Shown: positions 1 to 6,558, counted from the stretch's first letter. The stretch: DNA of 6,672 nt from Spirochaetales bacterium (GCA_007126865.1 SLAN01000218.1:1-6672); one strand, 5' to 3'. The notes: generated from the letters alone by a model not told the origin. Numbers and translations: made by a program.

Positions 1-305
1 CCATGTCGGGACTCCTCATCGCCGAAACCCCTCTGTTTGTCGGGGTGGCGGTAGCAATACTCGGTGCGTCGTACGGCGGGCTCTTCAGCCTCTTTCCCGC
101 CGCTACGGTCACATACTTCGGCGAGCGCGGTTTCGGACTGACGTACGGGCTCGTTTTTTCGGCGCTCGGCGTTGCCGGCATTACACCATGGGTTGCCGGC
201 CTTCTCTTCGAGCAGTACGGATCGTTCCGGCCGGCTATGCTGCTGCTTGCGGTGATGGGTTTGAGCGCGATCGCGCTGTCCCGGGTACTGCATCGTGCAC
301 AGTAG
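1..305 (+). CDS. MFS transporter, oxalate/formate antiporter-like, C-terminal fragment
   Basis: This is the 3' end of a gene that begins before the window; the frame is open to the left edge, so the ATG at position 3 is probably an internal methionine. The 100 visible residues contain three hydrophobic helices (about residues 5-30, 43-64 and 73-93), matching the last three helices of a 12-helix major facilitator. The segment with FSLFPAATVTYFG, then GLTYGLVFSALGVAG and a closing LFEQYGSFRPA, resembles the C-terminal half of the oxalate/formate antiporter (OFA) family, where a small organic anion is exchanged or imported across the cytoplasmic membrane. That family call is from memory of its pattern; the substrate cannot be read from this fragment. 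The stop (TAG, 303-305) is followed by a 92-bp gap and then the end of a convergent gene. No U-tract terminator is visible in that gap. Confidence 0.8.
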   Translation, partial: MSGLLIAETPLFVGVAVAILGASYGGLFSLFPAATVTYFGERGFGLTYGLVFSALGVAGITPWVAGLLFEQYGSFRPAMLLLAVMGLSAIALSRVLHRAQ

Positions 306-397
306 TCGACCTGAACGGACTCCGACCTCGCAATGAATGGTACCGTTCGCAGTCATGCGTAGACGCAAACTCGTCGGCCGGGGGACAGACGTGTGCG
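306..397. other. short convergent intergenic gap
   Basis: This 92-bp gap lies between the stops of the partial MFS gene and the C45 hydrolase. A GAACGG (313-318) / CCGTTC (343-348) dyad with a 24-base loop is present, but there is no T-run on either side, so I do not call a terminator. Nothing else is recognisable. Confidence 0.4.
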
Positions 398-1534
398 CTA
401 CCCTACCCGTTCGGTTCGCCACACTCCTCGGTCCGGTTGTCCCCGGCAGGCGTGAATTGCGCCGTCTCGCGGAGACATAACCACGGCCGCATTTGTGCTT
501 ACGTCGAAATCGCCGGTCCTGTAGCGGCAGATGGCGAGATCGCCGCCGTGTCCGTCCGACAGCGCCCGCTTCAGAGTACCGGCGCTGAGCAATGGTGGCT
601 CCCGGTCGCCCAGCAGTTGGGTCAGTCTCGACTGCCGCGCGTAGGTCGACTCCTCGGTGATCGGCACCTCGAGCTCGCGGATGGTTTCGCCGAGCGAATG
701 GTTGCAGTGCACGAGTATCCCGCTCGGCACATCGAATCGTTCATGGCGAGTCGCGCTGCACTCGAGTCCGACAGCGTCTCCCGATCGGTCGGCGACGTAG
801 TAGTAGTGTGCCGCCGATCGAGGTGCTGCGGTGATCGAAGCTACTGCCTCCTCTGCGCTTCTGCTTCTGAGCGCGCGATGTATGACCGACAAGTACTGCA
901 CACCGATTCGCGCGTCGCGCGTGCAGAGATTCGTGTTGCCGACGGCGATACCTTCGCTGTTGAGACCGATAAGTGAGAGACAACCTGTCAGTGTCAGGCT
1001 GATGGTTTCCGGCGCGTTACTCGGTTTTCGATGCACGAGGCGTACGTACGGCATGTTGTCGGTATACAGATCCCATGTCTGGCCGGCGAGCACGCCGTCG
1101 GTTTGCGAACGATCCGGTGCGACGAGGAACGATGAGCAACCTTCGGCGTCCGGGCGGACAACCGGACCATCATAGACATTGTCAGCAAACGCGAGAATAT
1201 CGCGGAAGTCGGTTAACCCCTGCGTCACGAAAAGCTGCTCGGGGGAGAGTGAGGCGCCACGCGCGATACCGAGGAACTCCGCGAAGCCGGTCGGGTCGTA
1301 CTCTTCGGTAATTGAAAGGCACGAACCGGCCACCGAGAGTACGTCCTTCACTCCAAAAGTGCGTCCGCCGTTGAGCCGGGCTTGCTCGATCGCATTAGCC
1401 AGTCGGCGCTCGTAGAGTTCATGCGTTTCGCCCCGATACGCCTCGCCGAACGACTCACCCATTCCGCGAGGCGTTCCGGCGACTTCTATCGATTCGAGCG
1501 TCGGTGATTCCTGCATTTCTTCGTGGTTACCCAT
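398..1534 (-). CDS. C45-type autoproteolytic acyltransferase/hydrolase (penicillin acyltransferase-like)
   Basis: Likely an Ntn-hydrolase of the C45 / acyl-CoA:6-aminopenicillanate acyltransferase family, in which the precursor cuts itself before a cysteine that then becomes the N-terminal nucleophile. Counting from the GTG at 1555, the Gly-Cys pair sits at 139-140 in EGCSSF. The expected downstream blocks follow: GQTWD at 158-162 (the Asp matches the active-site region of the fungal enzyme), GLNSEGIAVGNTNL at 197-210, and an Asn-His pair at 285-286. Length (about 380 residues) suits the family. No signal peptide or membrane helix is seen, so it is probably cytoplasmic. The start is uncertain: GTG 1555, ATG 1534 and ATG 1516 are all in frame and none has a strong ribosome site; the conserved part begins just after 1516. 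Bacterial members act on amides or peptides of mostly unknown nature; nothing nearby suggests beta-lactam synthesis. It stands alone, divergent from the glycosidase. Confidence 0.85.
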   Translation of the reverse strand: MGNHEEMQESPTLESIEVAGTPRGMGESFGEAYRGETHELYERRLANAIEQARLNGGRTFGVKDVLSVAGSCLSITEEYDPTGFAEFLGIARGASLSPEQLFVTQGLTDFRDILAFADNVYDGPVVRPDAEGCSSFLVAPDRSQTDGVLAGQTWDLYTDNMPYVRLVHRKPSNAPETISLTLTGCLSLIGLNSEGIAVGNTNLCTRDARIGVQYLSVIHRALRSRSAEEAVASITAAPRSAAHYYYVADRSGDAVGLECSATRHERFDVPSGILVHCNHSLGETIRELEVPITEESTYARQSRLTQLLGDREPPLLSAGTLKRALSDGHGGDLAICRYRTGDFDVSTNAAVVMSPRDGAIHACRGQPDRGVWRTERVG

Positions 1535-1576
1535 TTGTGCGCGATATGTTACCACTAATTGCGAGATCGAACAGGG

Positions 1577-1596
1577 ATCCCGTCGTCGGGCGGGAT
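1577..1596. repeat. inverted repeat ATCCCG/CGGGAT
   Basis: Perfect 6-bp arms ATCCCG (1577-1582) and CGGGAT (1591-1596) flank an 8-base loop. The left arm overlaps the perfect 8-bp palindrome GGGATCCC at 1574-1581. It lies just upstream of the hydrolase start on the minus strand and could be an operator or an RNA hairpin; it has no adjacent T-run and so does not look like a terminator. Confidence 0.4.
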
Positions 1597-1615
1597 ATGG
1601 TTGTGTGCAGGAGTG

Positions 1616-1648
1616 TGTCGGATTTCGCTTCTGCCCATATGTCCGACA
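1616..1648. repeat. inverted repeat TGTCGGA/TCCGACA
   Basis: Perfect 7-bp arms TGTCGGA (1616-1622) and TCCGACA (1642-1648) are separated by 19 bases, so arm centres are 26 bp apart. The spacer contains CATATG at 1636-1641. A dyad of this size in a divergent promoter region could bind a dimeric regulator, though chance occurrence in GC-rich DNA cannot be excluded. Confidence 0.4.
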
Positions 1649-1710
1649 GAGTCATAGTTGTGACGATTTACGGAAGGGGTGAACATCGCCACGGTTGAGC
1701 CGACAATTGT

Positions 1711-1721
1711 AAGGAGAGGTG
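1711..1721 (+). promoter_or_regulatory. ribosome binding site of the glycosidase gene
   Basis: AAGGAGAGGTG is the strongest Shine-Dalgarno-like stretch in the window. Its GAGGTG part ends 11 bases before the ATG at 1733, which is why 1733 is preferred over the in-frame GTG at 1679; that GTG has only a purine run directly abutting it. Confidence 0.7.
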
Positions 1722-1732
1722 AAAGCAACCCG

Positions 1733-3136
1733 ATGAGCGGACTTCTGCATAAAGGAATGGAACTGCGCACTCGAGGCCTTCCGGAACACGTACAACGTCC
1801 GAACAGACAGGTCGCTCGTGGAGCACGGTATACGCTCAACCCCCCGACTCGCACCTACAAGCGCTCGCCGCTGCCGCTGATCGCTGCCCTGGTTGCGTCG
1901 GCCGCTGTGCTATTTCTTGCGGCGTTTCTGGTTGTCGGGGTATCCGACGACTCGTCCACGCTCTTTGATGGGGCTCCGGGCACAGCGCAATCGTCCACTC
2001 CCGCGGATCTGTCGAGCGGTGAGGAGGCGAACGCCATCGAATGGTCGGAATCGGAGCCGGCGGATGCCGAGTCACTGCCGACAGATTCGGGCACGCTCGA
2101 GTCGCCGATCTCCGCGATGCTCGAGACACTCACGATCGAGCAGAAGATCGGCCAGCGCTTCATTACGTGGGTCGAGGGCAAGACGGTAACCACCGAAACC
2201 GAGCGAATGATACGCGACGGTTTCGTCGGCGGCGTTATTCTCTACCCGTGGAATATCGACAGCAGCGATCAGGTTCGCACGCTCATCAACGATCTTCAGG
2301 CGGTGGCTGCCGGCAACGACCCGGCAATTGATCTGTTCGTATCGGTGGACCGCGAAGGTGGCAGAGTGAGTGCGGTTCGTCTCGACGATGCAGTTCGACT
2401 ACCCGCCGCTCACCACTGGGCGCAGCATGACGATGAGGAGTTTGTGTCAGCTGCCGCGTATCTCGTCTCACGCGAGTTGCGCTCTCTCGGCTTCAACATG
2501 AACTTTGCTCCCGTTCTGGACCTGTATGCCGAACCGGACTCGACGATAATCGGCGATCGTTCGTTCGGGGCGGACCCGGAGACGGTGGGGCGCTACGGTA
2601 TCCGCTACATCGACAGTGCCGAACGGGCGGGAGTCATACCGGTCGTGAAGCACTTCCCCGGCCACGGAGTTACTACGGTCGACTCGCACGGAGCACTTCC
2701 GGTCGTGGACAAGGATACCGATCTGTTGCGTAACGGAGCGCTCAAACCGTTCGTGACTGCGATTGAGCACGGCGCCCCGGCGATCATGACCGCCCACATT
2801 CTCTTCACCGCTCTGGATGCCGAGTTCCCGGCAACGCTATCGGAGCCGATCCTGAAGGACCTCCTGCGCGACGAGCTCGGCTTCGACGGAGTCGTTGTGT
2901 CCGACGGAATGTCGATGCGAGCGCTCTCGGCGCACTACTCGGTGCGGGAATCGATAAAGCGAATGTTCCACGCCGAAGTGGATATCATGCTCGCTCATAA
3001 TGAATACGATGTCCTCGATCTCATCGATATTGCGATCGAGCTCTATCGTGATGGCGAAATCACCCGCGAGCAGATCGAGACAGGAGCTCGCCGTGTGCTC
3101 GAGTTGAAGCACGAGCGGAACCTGCTACCGAGTTGA
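1733..3136 (+). CDS. membrane-anchored family 3 glycoside hydrolase, NagZ-like beta-N-acetylhexosaminidase
   Basis: Expected to hydrolyse terminal beta-linked N-acetylglucosamine (or related hexosamine) residues. In the 467-residue product from ATG 1733, residues 1-45 are a basic cytoplasmic tail, 46-70 a single membrane helix preceded by Lys-Arg, and 71-125 an acidic, Ser/Pro/Glu-rich linker. The catalytic barrel spans about 126-460. Hallmarks are VDREGGRV (205-212), GDRSFGADP (274-282), KHFPGHG (306-312), the Asp317-Ser-His319 dyad that serves as acid/base in NagZ, and SDGMSMRAL with nucleophile Asp391. The Asp-Ser-His loop and the single catalytic domain point to the N-acetylglucosaminidase branch rather than two-domain beta-glucosidases. 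The helix has no lipobox cysteine and looks uncleaved, so the enzyme should face the periplasm or exterior. A role in peptidoglycan turnover is inferred. It has a strong ribosome site and ends 9 bp from the stop of the convergent dehydrogenase. Confidence 0.92.
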   Translation: MSGLLHKGMELRTRGLPEHVQRPNRQVARGARYTLNPPTRTYKRSPLPLIAALVASAAVLFLAAFLVVGVSDDSSTLFDGAPGTAQSSTPADLSSGEEANAIEWSESEPADAESLPTDSGTLESPISAMLETLTIEQKIGQRFITWVEGKTVTTETERMIRDGFVGGVILYPWNIDSSDQVRTLINDLQAVAAGNDPAIDLFVSVDREGGRVSAVRLDDAVRLPAAHHWAQHDDEEFVSAAAYLVSRELRSLGFNMNFAPVLDLYAEPDSTIIGDRSFGADPETVGRYGIRYIDSAERAGVIPVVKHFPGHGVTTVDSHGALPVVDKDTDLLRNGALKPFVTAIEHGAPAIMTAHILFTALDAEFPATLSEPILKDLLRDELGFDGVVVSDGMSMRALSAHYSVRESIKRMFHAEVDIMLAHNEYDVLDLIDIAIELYRDGEITREQIETGARRVLELKHERNLLPS

Positions 3137-3145
3137 CTCCCGCGT

Positions 3146-4315
3146 CTACAATGCCCGCTCGATAATCGAGACGAGTTGTGTCTCGCTTAATGCAACGGGA
3201 TTGCCCTTCATGCTGCTGGCCTTCTGCGCTTTCGCGACCGCTTCCGGTACGAGTTCTCGAGTGAGACCGAGTCGACCGAGTGAAACAATCTGTAAATCCG
3301 ACACCGTTTCGTAGATCCAGTCGATAAGCTGCTGCACCCCCGCGGAGCTGTCACCGAGAAGCAATCGGGCGGCCTCGTCGTAGCGTGTCACGATCTCCCC
3401 GGCATCCATTTCGGACGAGTCGCGCAACGCGTCGCGATTGGCTTCGGTCACCGGGCCGAGCAACGCCGCGCATAGCTCACCGTGCGGTGCACCGATAAGC
3501 CCTCCGAGCGGTCCGGCGAATCCGTGCACCGCACCGAGCCCTGCGTTGGCGAGCGCTACTCCGCTGAACAGGGCTGCAAGCGCCATATCTTCGCGTGCGC
3601 CGACGTCCGATGGATCACGGTATACCGTCCGGATGCTTCTGCCCGCCATAGGCAGCCCTTCCCTGCAGACGGCGTCGGTAAACGGATTACGTTTCCGGCT
3701 CACGAACGCCTCCAGGAGTTGCGTAATCGCGTCGAGTCCGCTGGATGCGGTTATCGCCGGCGGACACGTGTGAGTAAGCTCGGGGTCGACAACCGCGTAG
3801 CTCGGCAGCATGAGCGGACTGCGAACACTGACCTTAACGTTGTGCTCGGGTACGCTTATCACCGCGTTGCGAGTTGCTTCACTCCCGGTACCCGACGTTG
3901 TGGGGACAGCGATAAACGGTACCGGATCTTTCACGATCGGTTGGCCGCCACCGACGACTTCGAGGTAATCGTGCAGCTCCCCCTCGTTGGTCATGAGTGC
4001 GGCGATGATCTTGCCGGTATCGATGACGCTGCCCCCGCCGAGCGCCACGACAACCTCGGCCCGGAGCGAGCGGGCGGCTTCAAGCCCGGCGGTAACAACG
4101 GTGGTGCTCGGTTCACCTGTCACCGCGAAGTGTTCTGTCTGAAGTCCCCCTGCCGAGAGCGAGTCGAGAACCGGTTGATAGCGATCGGGTTTCGATCCGG
4201 TCACCACGAAGACCCGTGCTCCGTTTTGCGAAGCGAGATCGTGCAATTTTTCGCTGGATCCCGAACCGAAGAGAACCGTACCCGCCGTCTTGAACTCGAA
4301 CCTCATGACTCGCAT
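3146..4315 (-). CDS. iron-containing alcohol dehydrogenase family protein
   Basis: A 389-residue group III (Fe-ADH) dehydrogenase that should interconvert an alcohol and an aldehyde or ketone using NAD(P). The N-terminal dinucleotide domain carries GGGSVIDTGK (93-102) and PTTSGTGSEAT (138-148). The C-terminal helical domain carries the metal site: by alignment with lactaldehyde reductase FucO, the four ligands fall at Asp195, Gln199, His264 and His278, so the usual second-position histidine is glutamine. The extra conserved histidine four residues after His264 is Gly268. I recall family members with this Gln and with an AVHGFA-PLGG motif, so this is probably a subclade trait rather than damage; metal use and substrate remain open. 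The ATG at 4315 lies 10 bp after the stop of the upstream MFS gene, with a weak GAGATGG ahead of it, indicating co-transcription. An in-frame ATG at 4306 is an alternative start. Confidence 0.92.
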   Translation of the reverse strand: MRVMRFEFKTAGTVLFGSGSSEKLHDLASQNGARVFVVTGSKPDRYQPVLDSLSAGGLQTEHFAVTGEPSTTVVTAGLEAARSLRAEVVVALGGGSVIDTGKIIAALMTNEGELHDYLEVVGGGQPIVKDPVPFIAVPTTSGTGSEATRNAVISVPEHNVKVSVRSPLMLPSYAVVDPELTHTCPPAITASSGLDAITQLLEAFVSRKRNPFTDAVCREGLPMAGRSIRTVYRDPSDVGAREDMALAALFSGVALANAGLGAVHGFAGPLGGLIGAPHGELCAALLGPVTEANRDALRDSSEMDAGEIVTRYDEAARLLLGDSSAGVQQLIDWIYETVSDLQIVSLGRLGLTRELVPEAVAKAQKASSMKGNPVALSETQLVSIIERAL

Positions 4316-4325
4316 GCTACCATCT

Positions 4326-5564
4326 CTACAGTGAGGAATGCGAGACGCCGGAAGAACGCTCGGTCACCTCACGATGGTATATCCAGGCGGCAAGCGCGCC
4401 GGCTGCCGCCAACACGACGGCGGGAATCGACATGGCGACGATGAGATTCGCCGAATCGGCGGTGAAGCCGATCAGCCACGGCCCGATAACGCGACCGGCA
4501 AGCATTATCACGGCAAGAACAGCGGTGATCCGTCCGGCGTTTCCCGGCGCGGCCCCGTACCCAACACTGTAGGCGAGCGGGATGGTAGCCCCACCGGCGA
4601 CTCCGGCGACAGCGAACAGCAGTACCGCGTGTACGCCGTGCGGGACGAATACCCCGAAGCCGGCGGCGACGGCGGCGATGAATGCACCGGCACACAGCAT
4701 CCGAGCGGAACCGACTCGGTCGGCGAGGAGCGAGGCTACGATCCGACCGGCGATAATCCCCACCCAGTACATCGATAGACCGACGCTCGCGAAATCGGCA
4801 CCGGTTCCCCGCTGGTTCTGGAGAAAGTACGGCAACCAGGAGATGACGCCGATCTGGTGAATCGCGTAGAAGAAAAGGAGACCACCGAGTGCGATGATGA
4901 TTCCGTTCGGGGATGCGAACTCCCTCGACGCTTCCGCTTCGGCGTTCGGCGTGGAGTGGTCGGTAACAGCGCGAGTGGATGCCGGACCGTCCTGGTGCGA
5001 ACGCGTATCGAGGTACGAGCGCATTACCGCAGCAGATGCGAGCAGCACGAGAAAGTATCCGGCACCGGTGACAGCATAGACCGACGACCAGTTCGCTCCC
5101 GCTCGCATAGCTGCAGCGGCCAGGAGCGGTCCTCCGAACGCTCCGACTCCGAAGAACGTATGCAGCGCACTGAGTCGACGACCGGATTCCGCACCCGCAA
5201 GCTCACCGGTGTATGCGTTCAGCATGACGTCGAGTACGCGTATGAACAATCCTGAGGCGGCAAACGCGATAAGGAGGAGCACATAGGTAGCCGATACTCC
5301 GATCCAGACGAGGGTCGCCGCGAGCAGTGCGAATGAGACAACCACCGTCTTCGGCCGCGGCATCCGCTCCGCGATCAGCAGCATAATGAGTGCTCCGGCA
5401 AAGCCTCCGGCGTTCTGCATCGAACCGATTAGCCCGGCCGCGCCGAGCGAAATCTCGAGGTCGGCAACGATTCCGGGCAAGGTGGGGCCGATAAGAACCG
5501 CGGAGATGCCGTAGAGCAGCATCGCCAGATTGTTTGTCAGAAGCGCGCTTCGTCGGGTATACAT
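4326..5564 (-). CDS. MFS transporter (12 membrane helices)
   Basis: A major facilitator protein of 412 residues from ATG 5564, or 436 from ATG 5636. In the longer numbering, helices lie at about 31-55, 65-88, 97-113, 117-138, 158-180, 185-206, 245-270, 284-305, 312-331, 335-358, 368-391 and 397-419, with a hydrophilic central loop at 207-244. GRIVASLLADRVGSAR (297-312) is the loop 8-9 copy of MFS motif A, and the segment around IRVLDVMLNAYTGEL (132-146) recalls sugar-type or FucP-like MFS proteins. The substrate is unknown. The shorter start is preferred because relatives begin a few residues before helix 1 and because a TATAAT box sits at 5654-5649, which would leave almost no leader for 5636; neither start has a good ribosome site. 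It precedes the alcohol dehydrogenase by about 10 bp, so it may import that enzyme's substrate. Confidence 0.88.
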   Translation of the reverse strand: MYTRRSALLTNNLAMLLYGISAVLIGPTLPGIVADLEISLGAAGLIGSMQNAGGFAGALIMLLIAERMPRPKTVVVSFALLAATLVWIGVSATYVLLLIAFAASGLFIRVLDVMLNAYTGELAGAESGRRLSALHTFFGVGAFGGPLLAAAAMRAGANWSSVYAVTGAGYFLVLLASAAVMRSYLDTRSHQDGPASTRAVTDHSTPNAEAEASREFASPNGIIIALGGLLFFYAIHQIGVISWLPYFLQNQRGTGADFASVGLSMYWVGIIAGRIVASLLADRVGSARMLCAGAFIAAVAAGFGVFVPHGVHAVLLFAVAGVAGGATIPLAYSVGYGAAPGNAGRITAVLAVIMLAGRVIGPWLIGFTADSANLIVAMSIPAVVLAAAGALAAWIYHREVTERSSGVSHSSL

Positions 5565-5648
5565 AGGGAGTGCCACGTACCATGTTGGTGGAATCGAGCC
5601 TGCGGTGCAATCGACAGTCCGGTTTCGGTCACTCATTCGCCGATGGCC

Positions 5649-5654
5649 ATTATA
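5649..5654 (-). promoter_or_regulatory. consensus -10 box for the MFS-dehydrogenase operon
   Basis: A perfect TATAAT reads on the minus strand, embedded in the central palindrome. It would start transcription near 5642, giving a leader of about 78 bases to ATG 5564 or only about 6 bases to ATG 5636. No good -35 is seen at 16-19 bp; TTGTCT at 5681-5676 is 21 bp away. Any -35 element would fall inside the first codons of the methyltransferase. Confidence 0.45.
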
Positions 5655-5655
5655 T

Positions 5656-5662
5656 GGTGATC
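5656..5662 (+). promoter_or_regulatory. ribosome binding site of the methyltransferase, within a palindrome
   Basis: GGTGATC matches the complement of the 16S rRNA 3' tail (GAUCACC) and ends 5 bases before the ATG at 5668. This supports 5668 over the upstream in-frame ATG at 5530, which lies inside the MFS gene. The site is the left part of the perfect palindrome GGTGATCACC. Confidence 0.45.
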
Positions 5663-5667
5663 ACCCC

Positions 5668-6558
5668 ATGAACGCAGACAAGCAGCCGGAACCACACGAG
5701 GCCGACAGCGGGGAGTGGCGGCTTGAACGCCCCGCGACCGACGAAAACGAGGTGCGTCGCCGTCATGCAGCAAACCGCAGCGCGTTCAACGAGGGCGCCC
5801 GGACGTACGCCGCCGAACTCGAGCGCGCGGCTCGGTTCCTCGCCTCCGGAAACAGCAATATGCATCCGGTCGAGCGCCGCAATCTCGAACGGTACGGGCC
5901 GCTCTCGGATTGGTGTCGAACTGCGGTTCACCTCCAGTGCGCCGGCGGTCTCGACACTCTTTCCTTGCTCGTCGAAGGAGCGGACTCGGTCGTGGGGGTC
6001 GACATATCGGAGGCGATGATCGAGTCGGCACGCGAGCTTTCCCGTCGGACCGCAATGTCCGCCCGGTGGTACTGCTGCGACGTGCTCGACACACCGAATG
6101 AGCTCGACGGGAGTGCCGACCTCGTCTATACCGGCCGAGGCGCGTTGCCGTGGATTCACGATCTGACCGAGTGGGCTGCGGTCGTCGAGCGCCTGCTACG
6201 GCCCGACGGTGTGGTGTGTATCTACGACAGCCACCCGTTCCAGGCGATGATCTCGTGGGAGTCGAGCAAGCTCGAGCTTGCTCCGGAGACTCGCTACTTC
6301 GACTACGCCGACTCCGAAAAAGGGTGGTCCGACGAATATATCGGCGAGATCGAGGGGATCGATGTCTCAAAGCAAACGCGGAAATACGAGCGGGTCTGGC
6401 CGCTGGCCGAGGTGGTGCAGGCGCTGATCGATGCCGGGCTCGCCCTCGATCGCCTCGGTGAACATGCAGAGGATTTCTGGCGACCCTTCCCCGCCCTCCC
6501 GGATAGCGAACGGGCCCGCATACCGAATACTTTCTCGGTCTGCGCGCGAAAGCGATAG
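5668..6558 (+). CDS. class I SAM-dependent methyltransferase
   Basis: A 296-residue protein that should transfer a methyl group from S-adenosylmethionine; the acceptor is unknown. A charged N-terminal stretch (1-80) is followed by the Rossmann-type core. Motif I is VHLQCAGGLDTLSL (87-100), the usual VLHLQC-GxDTLSL form; the ribose-binding acidic residue is Asp112 in GVDIS; CCDVLD (136-141) supplies the adenine-contacting Asp138; ADLVYTGRGALPW (150-162) is the motif IV region; and LLRPDGVVCIYDSHPF (176-191) is the post-core strand. The aromatic, acidic C-terminal part (209-275) probably closes over the acceptor. The pattern fits Methyltransf_11/25-type small-molecule enzymes rather than DNA or rRNA methyltransferases. 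No membrane segment is present. It is divergent from the MFS gene, with a start at most about 100 bp away, and its stop directly abuts the stop of the next convergent gene. Confidence 0.9.
   Translation: MNADKQPEPHEADSGEWRLERPATDENEVRRRHAANRSAFNEGARTYAAELERAARFLASGNSNMHPVERRNLERYGPLSDWCRTAVHLQCAGGLDTLSLLVEGADSVVGVDISEAMIESARELSRRTAMSARWYCCDVLDTPNELDGSADLVYTGRGALPWIHDLTEWAAVVERLLRPDGVVCIYDSHPFQAMISWESSKLELAPETRYFDYADSEKGWSDEYIGEIEGIDVSKQTRKYERVWPLAEVVQALIDAGLALDRLGEHAEDFWRPFPALPDSERARIPNTFSVCARKR

Larger units (their letters stand above)
1535..1732. promoter_or_regulatory. divergent intergenic control region
   Basis: This gap separates the starts of the C45 hydrolase (minus strand) and the glycosidase (plus strand), so promoters for both should lie here. 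It holds two inverted repeats (1577-1596 and 1616-1648), described separately. On the minus strand TAACAT at 1551-1546 could be a -10 for the hydrolase if translation starts at 1516, but no good -35 pairs with it. On the plus strand I see no convincing sigma-70 pair before the glycosidase. Reading frames crossing the gap show no protein-like composition. Confidence 0.5.
5643..5665. promoter_or_regulatory. three overlapping palindromes in the divergent promoter
   Basis: ATGGCCAT (5643-5650, perfect), CCAT-N3-ATGG (5647-5657) and GGTGATCACC (5656-5665, perfect) overlap one another and fill most of the gap between the MFS transporter and the methyltransferase. Such a cluster is what an operator for a dimeric regulator controlling both directions would look like. 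No regulator gene is seen in the window. Confidence 0.5.

Noticed and set aside
313..348. A possible terminator hairpin between the partial MFS gene and the C45 hydrolase.
   Set aside because: The GAACGG/CCGTTC arms are short, the loop is 24 bases and no T-run follows in either direction.
188..976. A 262-codon plus-strand open frame running from the MFS fragment across the C45 hydrolase.
   Set aside because: It overlaps two well-supported genes, has no ribosome site and reads as low-information Arg/Ser/Val-rich sequence.
1679..1732. An 18-residue extension of the glycosidase from the GTG at 1679.
   Set aside because: The strong ribosome site at 1711-1721 serves ATG 1733; the GTG has no correctly spaced site.
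3482..4444. A 320-codon plus-strand open frame antisense to the dehydrogenase.
   Set aside because: Its translation is rich in Arg, His and Cys with no domain pattern, and it lies opposite a gene with intact family motifs; this is typical of antisense frames in GC-rich DNA.
5530..5667. A 46-residue N-terminal extension of the methyltransferase from an ATG inside the MFS gene.
   Set aside because: It would overlap the divergent MFS coding region, its composition is unlike a protein domain, and ATG 5668 has a suitable 16S-complementary stretch upstream.
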